DNA of 34,194 bases from a virus, in IMG/VR virus record IMGVR_UViG_3300047409_000298, positions 1 through 34,194 of that record; one strand, given 5' to 3'. Numbering within the stretch: the first letter of the stretch is position 1; each line of letters opens with the position of its first letter. Made by a program: the position numbers and the translations under genes. The notes beneath the pieces were generated by a model, which saw only the letters and a list, made by a program, of their open reading frames with translations, searched no databases and was not told the origin of the DNA. Of the stretch, positions 23,520 through 30,335 are shown piece after piece.

Positions 23520-25063
23520 CCCTCAACCCGACCTGCAAGCCTGACGCGGCCGGCGTGTGGTGGCTTTTCTGGGGGCCGGATCCCGCCGCAGTCCTGTACG
23601 ACATTCTCCTGCCGGGCGGCGTGCACGTTCAGTCGGCGAAGGGGGCGACGTCGGCGAAGCTGGGGGCGAAACCTTCGTCTCCCCCGGCGGTTGCGGCGGC
23701 GAAGCTCGGAGCCTACGAGCTCGCCGTGGATGCGTCGCCGCCCCCGCCGTCGGCGCTCTCGGTGTCGCAGTCGATCGCGAACGGTTCGGCGCTTACCGCA
23801 CCAATCACGTGGTCGGCGTTGCCGTCGGCCGCGGTGTCAAGGGTCGAGTTCTACATCGACGGCGTTCAGAAGTGGACGGAGAACTACGCGCCCTACGAGT
23901 TCAACGGCGACGGGAACAAACTTGACCCGGCGACGCTCACCCCCGGCGACCACACCTTTGCTGTGCGGGCGGTCTCGAGCGTCGGCGCACCGGACGCGTG
24001 GGCGACAGCGGTAGCCACCGTCCCCGCCCCGCCTCCGCCGCCGCCTCCACCCCCGCCACCTCCGTCGGGCTCGACCAGGGTGCAGCTTGCCGCGGTCGGC
24101 GACACGTCCCTGGACGGTGTGATGAACACCTCCAACCCGGCGTGGAAGCAGTTCGTCAAGGACAACTACACATGCCTGGCCGAGGTGTGGACGGATACGT
24201 GGCTCACGTTCGGGGTGCTGACGTTCTTCTACGTTGACGCGCAGGCGGTCTACACGGGCGGTGCCGACATGAGCCTCGTGTTGAAGAACTCCACAGGGAA
24301 GCCGCTGTACATCGACTGGGGCTGCTCCGGTGGCACGTGTCCGCAGTGGGCCGGCGACATCGGCTCCCCCGCCTACCGAGCTCAGTACATCGCCCGCTGC
24401 CAGCAGCACGTCTCGGCGGGCCACAAGGGGATCTTCATGGACGATGTGAACCTCGGCTTCAACATGACTCCGGGCTCGGGTGGCGGGGCGGCGACGCCTG
24501 TCAACCCGCGCACCGGGCAGGCGTACGACCCGACCACCTACAAGGCCGACTGGGCGAGCTTCCTCGAAGCAGTCCGCGCCGCCCTGCCGGGTACGAAGAT
24601 CGCGCACAACAGCCGGTGGTTCGACAGCCCCAACCACGACGGGAAAGACCTCAACGTGGAACGCCAGATCCTCGCGTGTGACTACGTGAACATGGAACGC
24701 GGCGTCCTCGACGGCGGCATCCACGTCGGGACGGACGAGTGGTCGATCAAACGCTACTTCGATTTCGTGGATTACGTCCACTTCCTGGGCCGGTCGGTGA
24801 TCTGGATGTCTTATGCGGCGAACGACAAGGACGCGATGGCGACGCTGGCTGCCTATTTGGTGATGCGCGACCAGGACGACATGATCTCCACCCGCACAGG
24901 TGTAACCCCGCCGACGCCCTACCCGCCCTATCAGCTCGACCCCGGTGCGGCGCTCGGGGCGAAGGTCGAGACGAGCCCGTACGTGTGGCAGCGCCAGTTC
25001 GTCCATGCGACGGCGACGTACAACCACAACACGCGCACCGGGACTGTGGTGGCGAAGCCGTGA
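23516..25063 (+). CDS. GHL15-like glycoside hydrolase with Ig-like domain
   Basis: The 515-residue protein has a short N-terminal region, an Ig-like domain at about 80-168 (VSRVEFYIDGVQKWTENYAP, LTPGDHTFAVRAVSS), a poly-Pro linker at about 170-182, and a barrel domain at about 185-515. The barrel resembles hypothetical glycosyl hydrolase family 15 (GHL15): VLTFFYVDAQAVYTGG, GHKGIFMDDVNLGF with acidic residues D309/D310, and IAHNSRWFDSPNHDGKDLN. It likely cleaves a host surface or capsule glycan. No signal peptide is seen, so it may be virion-borne or released on lysis. ATG 23516 overlaps the upstream stop. Confidence 0.78.
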   Translation: MTLNPTCKPDAAGVWWLFWGPDPAAVLYDILLPGGVHVQSAKGATSAKLGAKPSSPPAVAAAKLGAYELAVDASPPPPSALSVSQSIANGSALTAPITWSALPSAAVSRVEFYIDGVQKWTENYAPYEFNGDGNKLDPATLTPGDHTFAVRAVSSVGAPDAWATAVATVPAPPPPPPPPPPPPSGSTRVQLAAVGDTSLDGVMNTSNPAWKQFVKDNYTCLAEVWTDTWLTFGVLTFFYVDAQAVYTGGADMSLVLKNSTGKPLYIDWGCSGGTCPQWAGDIGSPAYRAQYIARCQQHVSAGHKGIFMDDVNLGFNMTPGSGGGAATPVNPRTGQAYDPTTYKADWASFLEAVRAALPGTKIAHNSRWFDSPNHDGKDLNVERQILACDYVNMERGVLDGGIHVGTDEWSIKRYFDFVDYVHFLGRSVIWMSYAANDKDAMATLAAYLVMRDQDDMISTRTGVTPPTPYPPYQLDPGAALGAKVETSPYVWQRQFVHATATYNHNTRTGTVVAKP

Positions 25064-25290
25064 CCGACGGCGTTCTCGACTCGATCCTTGCCGACCGGGA
25101 CAGGCTGCGATCCGAACTGGACGCCATCAACACCATTGGCGACTTTGGTGACCTACGGGTGATGCAAGCCGACCTCGCCGAAACACGCGCCTGCCTCCGC
25201 GAGTGCGTGGAGGTGTTGGAGTTCTTCAAGGCCGACGAAAAGCCCACGTTCCGGTTCACGATGGAGTGGGCTCGGAGGCTGTTGGGATGA
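25060..25290 (+). CDS. Small hypothetical helical protein (76 aa)
   Basis: GTG 25060 overlaps the glycosidase stop, and the stop overlaps the next ATG. The product is helical and acidic (LDSILADRDRLRSELDAINT, LAETRACLRECVEVLEFFKA) and contains two Cys. No function is recognised. The upstream part of the open frame is a shadow. Confidence 0.65.
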   Translation: MTDGVLDSILADRDRLRSELDAINTIGDFGDLRVMQADLAETRACLRECVEVLEFFKADEKPTFRFTMEWARRLLG

Positions 25291-25655
25291 GCGACTTGTC
25301 CTCCCTCGGTGACGGTGATGTGACCGAGCCGGATTACGAGACGATGTTGAGAGAGTCGGCCCCGGCCGAGGCGGGAACCTCGCCGGACTCGTGGCCGGGC
25401 GCAGGTCGGTGGTGCGACCGCGTGTCCGGGGCCGATGCCGCGCTCGACGCCTACGACGAAAGCGACAACGACTACCTCGACTCCTGTGATCGGTGTGCTT
25501 GCGGAGCGTTGCTTGTCTCCTGTCACGGCTGCGCCGGGGAGCGTTGCTTGACTTGCGACCCGTACAGCGGCTATGAGCGGACGAACCGTTGCTGCGTGTC
25601 CGGGCCGCATGAGCGGGATGTGGGCGCATTCGACGCCCGGAGCGTCGGGCTGTGA
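25287..25655 (+). CDS. Cys-rich zinc-binding-like protein (122 aa)
   Basis: The N-terminal 65 residues are acidic and probably disordered. Residues about 67-102 carry a dense Cys pattern (CDRCACGALLVSCHGCAGER, then CLTC and CC), likely one or two zinc knuckles. It may bind nucleic acids or proteins. The start MSDLSSL is echoed by MTDLSSL at the start of the next protein, a small sign of duplication. Both ends overlap neighbours. Confidence 0.66.
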   Translation: MSDLSSLGDGDVTEPDYETMLRESAPAEAGTSPDSWPGAGRWCDRVSGADAALDAYDESDNDYLDSCDRCACGALLVSCHGCAGERCLTCDPYSGYERTNRCCVSGPHERDVGAFDARSVGL

Positions 25656-26212
25656 CCGACCTGTCCTCCCTCACCGTGCCCGAACTCGCGGAGAAGGTGT
25701 TAGCGATAGTCGGACCCGCTGGGCCAGCCTTCGGGCGAACGACCGATATGTACCGGCAGGGCCGCGCCGCCCTCGCCGAGCTTGACCGCCGCGCCGCGCT
25801 TGTCGAGCCAGGAACAGGCGCTGAGGACACGGAGGAGTACCGGGTTGTCGTTCTCTACAACGAACTTCTAGAGGCCCGTGCGGAAGCACTCGCGGAGGCG
25901 CTAGAGCGAACCGCTGCTTGTGTCACAGCCGAGGCGGAAGAACGGGCGCGACAGGAGGTTAGGGCCAATGCTGCCGAGGCCCGGGCGGAAGCACTCGCGG
26001 AGGCGCTGGAAGCACTCACAGGGGAACTCGACGCTCTCCACCGCGAGAAACTGAAGAACACTGACGCGCTGCTCTTGCTCGACCGTGCCTGCGTTGAGGT
26101 AGCCCGCTACCGGGGAGAGAAGCCGAAGGAGTCTGCCGACTGGATGCACTCCTGCCCTGACTGTCCCGGCCACCCGTTCCCCGAACACGAAGGCGACCTG
26201 GTCGGGCTGTGA
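25652..26212 (+). CDS. Coiled-coil protein with internal repeat (186 aa)
   Basis: GTG 25652 overlaps the Cys-rich gene stop. Residues 70-140 are a long Ala/Glu/Leu coiled coil with the repeat unit EARAEALAEALE occurring twice, 35 residues apart. The C-terminus carries SCPDCPGHPFPEHEGD, a possible half zinc site. The role is unknown. The end overlaps a small secreted protein gene. Confidence 0.68.
   Translation: MTDLSSLTVPELAEKVLAIVGPAGPAFGRTTDMYRQGRAALAELDRRAALVEPGTGAEDTEEYRVVVLYNELLEARAEALAEALERTAACVTAEAEERARQEVRANAAEARAEALAEALEALTGELDALHREKLKNTDALLLLDRACVEVARYRGEKPKESADWMHSCPDCPGHPFPEHEGDLVGL
25871..25906 (+). repeat. Internal direct repeat, copy 1
   Basis: These 36 bases match 25976-26011 at 33 of 36 positions. 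The copies are 105 bases (35 codons) apart, in frame inside the coiled-coil gene, and encode EARAEALAEALE. Confidence 0.9.
25976..26011 (+). repeat. Internal direct repeat, copy 2
   Basis: Second copy of the 36-base unit at 25871-25906, in the same reading frame. It points to a segmental duplication that lengthened the coil by heptad-compatible 35 residues. Confidence 0.9.
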
Positions 26213-26364
26213 GGCTGGCCGTCCTCGCCGCCGCCGCAACCCTTCTGCTCGCCGCAACCGCGGCAGGCGACACCCCCCACGTGGTCTGCCACGAATCCGC
26301 GCCGGCTGCTGGCGGCGTGTCGTGGGGGATCGGAACGACGATCGTCTGCGAGGGTGGCCGATGA
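26209..26364 (+). CDS. Small secreted protein (51 aa)
   Basis: GTG 26209 overlaps the upstream stop, and the stop overlaps the integrase ATG. Residues 1-20 form a typical signal peptide (MRLAVLAAAATLLLAATAAG with an AxA-type end). The mature part is about 31 residues with two Cys (HVVCHESAPAAGG, GTTIVCEGG) that could form one disulfide. The target is unknown. Confidence 0.6.
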   Translation: MRLAVLAAAATLLLAATAAGDTPHVVCHESAPAAGGVSWGIGTTIVCEGGR

Positions 26365-27386
26365 GCAGCGCCGCGCTCGAGTTCCGCTTGACCGCGCGAG
26401 AGCTAGCACCGATGATCCGCCAGTCCTTGAAGGACAAGCGCTATAGGGCTACCGCCCTTGGCGCGCTCGTGGGGCGGTACATCCGATGGTTTCGGAATGA
26501 AGCGGGCGCGACCCCTAGCTCCGTGCGCGATTACGAGGGCGCACTCGCACGCATGGCGCTCACCCTCGCCGACAAAGACCCCATCGAGATCACCCTCGAC
26601 GACCTCCGCGAAGTCATCGACCTCTGGGCCGACAACGAACCCGCCACCCGCGCCAAGGTCACGAGCATCCTCCGGTCGTTCTGGGAATGGGCCGAAGAAG
26701 AAGGACAGGTTCCGTTCAACCCCGCCACCCGGCTACGCCGCCCCAAGAAGCCAAAGAAGACCCCGAGGTTGCTCCAGGTCGGCACCGACGCCCGGATCCT
26801 CACCGCCGCCGGCAGCGCACGCGACCGCCTCGCCGCGCTCCTCCTGCTCGACTGCGGCATCCGACGCGGAGAGCTCGCAGGCATCCAGGCGCGCGACCTC
26901 GACCTCGCCCGCAGACAGGTCACAGTCACCGGCAAGGGGCGCAAGCAGCGTGTGATCCCTTTGCGCGGCCGGATCGTGCTCGCAGCCGAGGAATACCTGC
27001 TCGACGAGCTCCCCCTCATCGGCCGGCAGCCCGAACCCGACGACTTCCTTCTCTACCCCGAGTGGCGGACACCCGACGGGCGCGTCTACAAGGCCGAGCC
27101 GAAGCAGCCGAAGAAAGGCAACGGGATCCACCGATGGTGGTACCGGCAGCTCGAGGACGCCGGCCTGGTCGGCAAGAACGTCCGCTCCGGGTTGAACATG
27201 CACCGGGCTCGGCACACGTTCGCCCAGGACGTTCGACGCGCCCACCGGGACATCGGGGCTGTCCAGCACATTCTCGGCCACTCCGACCCGACCACGACGA
27301 TCTCGCTCTACGGGGGCTACGCGCAGGAAGACCTCGAGGCCGCGATGGACGACTTCGCCCGTGACAAGCGAGAGGCCGCCGAGTAA
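26361..27386 (+). CDS. int: Tyrosine integrase
   Basis: The 341-residue site-specific recombinase inserts the phage genome into the host. The SAM-like core-binding domain lies at about 30-125. The catalytic domain carries the first Arg in CGIRRGELAG (R168), Lys candidates near GKGRKQRVIP, the HxxR motif in MHRARHTFAQ (H281, R284), His in LGHSDPTTT (H307), and the nucleophile Tyr in ISLYGGY (Y317). ATG 26361 overlaps the small secreted gene. The attachment site follows within 50 bases of its stop, the usual int-attP arrangement. Confidence 0.93.
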   Translation: MSSAALEFRLTARELAPMIRQSLKDKRYRATALGALVGRYIRWFRNEAGATPSSVRDYEGALARMALTLADKDPIEITLDDLREVIDLWADNEPATRAKVTSILRSFWEWAEEEGQVPFNPATRLRRPKKPKKTPRLLQVGTDARILTAAGSARDRLAALLLLDCGIRRGELAGIQARDLDLARRQVTVTGKGRKQRVIPLRGRIVLAAEEYLLDELPLIGRQPEPDDFLLYPEWRTPDGRVYKAEPKQPKKGNGIHRWWYRQLEDAGLVGKNVRSGLNMHRARHTFAQDVRRAHRDIGAVQHILGHSDPTTTISLYGGYAQEDLEAAMDDFARDKREAAE

Positions 27387-27986
27387 GTGTTCCCCCGGCA
27401 GCCTCCCCAACCCCGCATGGTTAAGCCATTGATGGAGGCGGCGGGAATCGAACCCGCGCAAGATGCCTCCGGTCGCCTCGCAGAACGCCTCTGGTCGAAG
27501 GTCGACAAGCGTGGCCCGCAGGACTGCTGGCTCTGGCGCGGTTCACGCGGCATGTGCGGCAAGGGGCATGGGCAGATTGGGCTCGGACGGCGCAAACGCC
27601 TCCAGACCCATCGTGTCTCATGGACGCTGCAGCACGGAGCAATCCCCCCCGGTCTCCTGGTTCTCCACCACTGCGACGTCCCTCACTGCGTCAACCCCGC
27701 GCACCTATTTCTCGGGACGCAAAAGGACAACATGCAGGATGCCAAAGCCAAAGGGCGCGTCCGCAGTGTCAACCCGTCAGGCGACGCTCATTGGACGAGG
27801 AAACGACCGGAGCGACTTGCTCGAGGTGAGAGGCATGGGAGCGCAAAACTAACCGCCGATCAGGTGCGCGAGATCCGCGAGCGCTACGCGAGCGGGGTGC
27901 CACAAAAGCATCTCGTAAACGACTACTCGGTTTCTAAGTCTCAGATCAGCAAGATCCTCCTGGGCCGCTCGTGGGCTGGAGCATGA
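27387..27986 (+). CDS. HNH endonuclease with C-terminal HTH, reading frame running through attP
   Basis: The nuclease covers about 45-115: DCWLWRGSRG, THRVSWTLQHGAIPPGLLVL, HHCDVPHCVNPAHLFLGT, an HNH motif of the His-Asn-His homing type. The C-terminal 55 residues carry an HTH repeat (SAKLTADQVREIRERYASG, SKSQISKILLGRSW). Possible starts are GTG 27387 (next to the integrase stop), ATG 27417 and ATG 27432. None has a clear ribosome site, and no start codon lies between attP and the nuclease domain. Residues near 16-23 (MEAAGIEPA) are the known translation of an antisense tRNA 3' end. Integration would cut this frame near its start. Confidence 0.82.
   Translation: MFPRQPPQPRMVKPLMEAAGIEPAQDASGRLAERLWSKVDKRGPQDCWLWRGSRGMCGKGHGQIGLGRRKRLQTHRVSWTLQHGAIPPGLLVLHHCDVPHCVNPAHLFLGTQKDNMQDAKAKGRVRSVNPSGDAHWTRKRPERLARGERHGSAKLTADQVREIRERYASGVPQKHLVNDYSVSKSQISKILLGRSWAGA
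27433..27457 (-). other. attP core: 3' end of a tRNA/tmRNA-like sequence
   Basis: Read on the minus strand, these 25 bases form a T-arm (GCGGG, loop TTCGATT, CCCGC), the acceptor strand CGCCTCC, and a discriminator A, i.e. the 3' end of a tRNA or tmRNA. No other part of a tRNA is present. It lies 47 bases after the integrase stop, so it is the likely phage attachment core. The acceptor fits a GGAGGCG or GGGGGCG 5' end, as in some tRNA-Ser or tmRNA genes; the exact host gene is not determined. Confidence 0.82.
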
Positions 27987-28363
27987 AGTTGGCCATTGCA
28001 TTTGCGGCGCTTGTCGTGCTCGTGAGCGCTACCGAGGCCAAGGCGTCCTACTACACCAAAGCGAAGAACGTCGTCTACTCCACCTTCCCCGCGGCAACAC
28101 GGGACGCCGCCCTCCGGGTGGTCGGCTGCGAGACCGGCCATGACTACACCCCGTGGTCGTACAACTCGAGCGGGGCGAGCGGCCTGTTCCAGATCCTGAC
28201 CGGGAACGCCGGCCGGGTGCTGTTCTACAGGGGGCAGCGGCTGACGATCGTCGGCTGGTACCACGGTGAGAACCTGCTGTTTAACCCTTGGTACAACGCG
28301 CGGGTCGCGTTGTTTCTGTCGCACGGTGGGACAGATTGGGGCGAGTGGTCATGCCAGCCGTAA
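27983..28363 (+). CDS. Secreted lysozyme/transglycosylase-like protein
   Basis: The 126-residue protein has a signal peptide (residues 1-26, MKLAIAFAALVVLVSATEAK then AS) and a compact lysozyme-superfamily domain: VVGCETGHDYTP with a likely catalytic Glu, SGASGLFQI, and NPWYNARVALFLSHGG near the end. It would act in the cell wall without a holin. ATG 27983 overlaps the HNH stop (ATGA). It may be a lysogenic-conversion or entry-related wall enzyme. Confidence 0.83.
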   Translation: MKLAIAFAALVVLVSATEAKASYYTKAKNVVYSTFPAATRDAALRVVGCETGHDYTPWSYNSSGASGLFQILTGNAGRVLFYRGQRLTIVGWYHGENLLFNPWYNARVALFLSHGGTDWGEWSCQP

Positions 28364-28392
28364 CAAGTTCCGCCAGCAGGGAAAGACAGGGG

Positions 28393-28608
28393 GTGATTCC
28401 AGAGTTCAACTGCGGCGCGGAACGGAATCCCGCTGCGGTTGCACTCACGCAGACGACTGACATGGAGTGTCAGAGGGACCGGGGTTGTTCTGGCCCCGGT
28501 CCCCGCATCTCCAAAGCGGTCGACCTCCTGGAACGCCAGGCGTGCAACTGCGTCCGCAAGATCCAGTGTCTCCGCTGCGAACTGCTGGAGCTCCTCCGTG
28601 CAGCCTGA
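28393..28608 (+). CDS. Small Cys-containing protein (start uncertain)
   Basis: AGGGAAAG lies about 8 bases before GTG 28393. In-frame ATGs at 28351 (overlapping the lysozyme gene) and 28462 are alternatives. The C-terminal part looks truly coding, with helix ISKAVDLLERQACNCVRKIQ then CLRCELLELL and a CxC/CxxC Cys set. The first half has poorer codon bias and contains a perfect hairpin (28475-28503). No function is recognised. It overlaps the next gene by 11 bases. Confidence 0.55.
   Translation: MIPEFNCGAERNPAAVALTQTTDMECQRDRGCSGPGPRISKAVDLLERQACNCVRKIQCLRCELLELLRAA
28475..28503 (+). terminator. Perfect 10-bp hairpin
   Basis: GGGACCGGGG (28475-28484) pairs exactly with CCCCGGTCCC (28494-28503) around a 9-base loop. 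No T-run follows. It sits about 110 bases after the secreted lysozyme gene and could attenuate transcription, or hide the start region of the following small gene. Confidence 0.5.
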
Positions 28609-28897
28609 CCCGCCCGTCCGCAAAGACCTCCGGTGCGCTGAGTGCGGCGGCGAGCGTAAGCACGCCGTCTGGAACAAGTACAGCCACGACGCCGCCATCC
28701 AAGACCCGTTCTGCTCGAGTTCATGCTGCCGTGCGTGGCATGGCCAGCCTGATTTGGACGCCGCCGCCCGCGTCCGCAAAGGAGCCACCCCGCACAAGGG
28801 CACCGCCCCCCACGGCGGAGCCCCACACGGCACCGCGAGAGGCTACGAGCTGTGCGCGTGCGAGTTGTGTGTGGCGGCGGTACGGGACACCGCATGA
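28598..28897 (+). CDS. Zinc-finger-like small protein (99 aa)
   Basis: GTG 28598 is the most likely start. The N-terminal region has a treble-clef-type pattern: LRCAECGGERKHAV and DPFCSSSCCRAWHGQ. A His/Gly-rich linker (HKGTAPHGGAPHGTARG) and a second Cys group (LCACELC) follow. Such proteins often bind nucleic acid beside phage HNH genes. The stop overlaps the methyltransferase ATG (ATGA). Confidence 0.68.
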   Translation: MQPDPPVRKDLRCAECGGERKHAVWNKYSHDAAIQDPFCSSSCCRAWHGQPDLDAAARVRKGATPHKGTAPHGGAPHGTARGYELCACELCVAAVRDTA

Positions 28898-29448
28898 GGT
28901 ACCGCACGATCGTCGCCGACCCGCCGTGGGACTACTCCCGGCCAAACGATTCTACCTACGGGACTGGCGTAACCCCGGAACGCGGAACCACCAACGCCGT
29001 GCCCTATCCGCAGATGTCGTTAGCGGAGATCGCCGCCCTACCACTCAAGACACTCGCAGAACGGGACGCCCATCTCTACCTCTGGACGACGCAACGATAC
29101 GTCGAGAGATCGTTCGGGCTTCTGCGCCACTGGGGATTCCGACCACGAGCGTTGCTCGTCTGGTGCAAAGCCCCCCGCGGATGGTCGCCCGCTGGGACTT
29201 TTATGAACACCACCGAGTTCATCCTTTTCGCTTCGCGAGGCAGTCTGCGCTCGACTGGGCGCTGCAATCGTCAATGGTGGGAGTGGCAACGCGGGAGGCA
29301 TAGCGCCAAACCCGAGGCATTTCTCGACATTGTCGAACAGGTCTCACCCGGCCCCTACCTCGAGCTGTTCGCCCGCCGTCAGCGGCTGGGCTGGGACACG
29401 TGGGGCAATGAAGCCCTCTGCCACGTTGACATCGGAACAGGCGCATGA
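28894..29448 (+). CDS. MT-A70-family DNA adenine N6-methyltransferase
   Basis: The 184-residue protein carries the catalytic DPPW motif at residues 9-12 (VADPPWDYSR), then LYLWTTQRYVERSFGLLRHW, LLVWCKAPRGW, and SAM-fold segments ending PGPYLELFARRQRLGW. It transfers methyl to adenine, probably on phage DNA to avoid host restriction or to control genes. No cognate restriction enzyme is visible. ATG 28894 overlaps the zinc-finger gene. Confidence 0.9.
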   Translation: MRYRTIVADPPWDYSRPNDSTYGTGVTPERGTTNAVPYPQMSLAEIAALPLKTLAERDAHLYLWTTQRYVERSFGLLRHWGFRPRALLVWCKAPRGWSPAGTFMNTTEFILFASRGSLRSTGRCNRQWWEWQRGRHSAKPEAFLDIVEQVSPGPYLELFARRQRLGWDTWGNEALCHVDIGTGA

Positions 29449-29762
29449 GCCGCGGCCACGACCGCGAACGCGCCGTCCGCCGCCACCTCGAAGACGACGA
29501 CTGGTGGACAAGCAGAGCCGCCGGCAGCCTCGGAGACGCAGACATCGTCGCCCTCAAAGCAGGCCGTGTGCCACGCCTCCTTGAGGTGAAGAGCACCGCT
29601 CAGGGGCCGTACGAACACTTCGGCCCCGCCGACCGCAACCGCCTCCTCTACGCAGCCCAGCTCGCCGGCGCTGTAGCGGAGCTCGCCTGGTGGCCGCCAC
29701 GCGGAAAGCTGCGGTTCATCCCCTCAAACGAATGGCCGACAGTGAAGGAGGAGGCCGCCTAA
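29445..29762 (+). CDS. Hjc-like Holliday junction resolvase / nuclease
   Basis: The 105-residue protein shows the PD-(D/E)XK layout: RERAVRRHLEDDDWW with a catalytic Glu, GSLGDADIVALKAG with the Asp, and PRLLEVKSTAQGP with the ExK, followed by a helix (RNRLLYAAQLAGAVAELAWW). It probably resolves branched DNA during recombination or packaging. ATG 29445 overlaps the methyltransferase stop. It is followed directly by a replication-type gene, consistent with a DNA-processing group. Confidence 0.82.
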   Translation: MSRGHDRERAVRRHLEDDDWWTSRAAGSLGDADIVALKAGRVPRLLEVKSTAQGPYEHFGPADRNRLLYAAQLAGAVAELAWWPPRGKLRFIPSNEWPTVKEEAA

Positions 29763-30335
29763 ATGGCGTGGATCGACGACCGCATCTGGTGCCACACCAA
29801 AATCACCGACCTGTCCGACAAAGCGTTCCGAGTGTGGATAAGCAGCATCGCCTACAGCGCCGGTCTCGGCACCAAAGGCCACCTCTCAGAAGCCCAACAG
29901 CGGCTCGTCGGCGCTACCCCCAGAATCCACAGGGAGCTACTCACAGCCGGGCTATGGGATCAAATCTCCGGCGAATCTAACGACCAAAATTCCGCAGAAA
30001 TTCTCATTCACGACTGGAACGAACACAACGAAAAACGCGACGCACGACGCGAGGCAGATCGGCTTAGGAAAAGGGCTCAACGCCAAATGTCCGCAGGACA
30101 GTCCAACGGACAGTCCGCAGGAACGTCCAGTGGAACGTCTACTGGAACGGCGCGCGTTGAAGGTAGTGAAGGTAGTGACATCCCTAAAGACCCCTTACGG
30201 AACAAAGTCAAAACCGAAGGCTACGCCTGCATGTGCGGACGAACCTTCAAGGCTGAGCGCGAGCTCGCCCTCCACATCCAGAACGTCCACGACGGCCCAC
30301 CCGTCCCACTCACCCAAGCCGAGCTCCACGCTTGA
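29763..30335 (+). CDS. Replication-type winged-helix protein with C-terminal zinc knuckle
   Basis: The 190-residue protein begins with a winged-helix-like region found in phage replication initiators or DnaD-like proteins (MAWIDDRIWCHTKITDLSDK, AFRVWISSIAYSAGL, LLTAGLWDQI). Residues about 80-145 are charged, then low-complexity Ser/Gly/Thr/Gln repeats. The C-terminus has YACMCGRTFKAERELALHIQ then NVH, a C2H2-like finger with CxC spacing. It may bind the phage origin and load host replisome parts. ATG 29763 follows the Hjc-like stop directly. Confidence 0.75.
   Translation: MAWIDDRIWCHTKITDLSDKAFRVWISSIAYSAGLGTKGHLSEAQQRLVGATPRIHRELLTAGLWDQISGESNDQNSAEILIHDWNEHNEKRDARREADRLRKRAQRQMSAGQSNGQSAGTSSGTSTGTARVEGSEGSDIPKDPLRNKVKTEGYACMCGRTFKAERELALHIQNVHDGPPVPLTQAELHA

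Noticed and set aside
24020-24070. Poly-C/CCGCC run as a regulatory or repeat element
   Set aside because: It encodes a poly-proline linker in frame within the glycosidase-like gene, which explains it.
27433-27457. A tRNA gene at the end of the integrase
   Set aside because: Only the T-arm and 3' acceptor strand exist; no anticodon or D-arm can be built from the flanks. It fits an attachment core.
27432-27460. MEAAGIEPA as a functional N-terminal motif of the HNH protein
   Set aside because: This is the usual translation of an antisense tRNA 3' end and carries no protein signal of its own.
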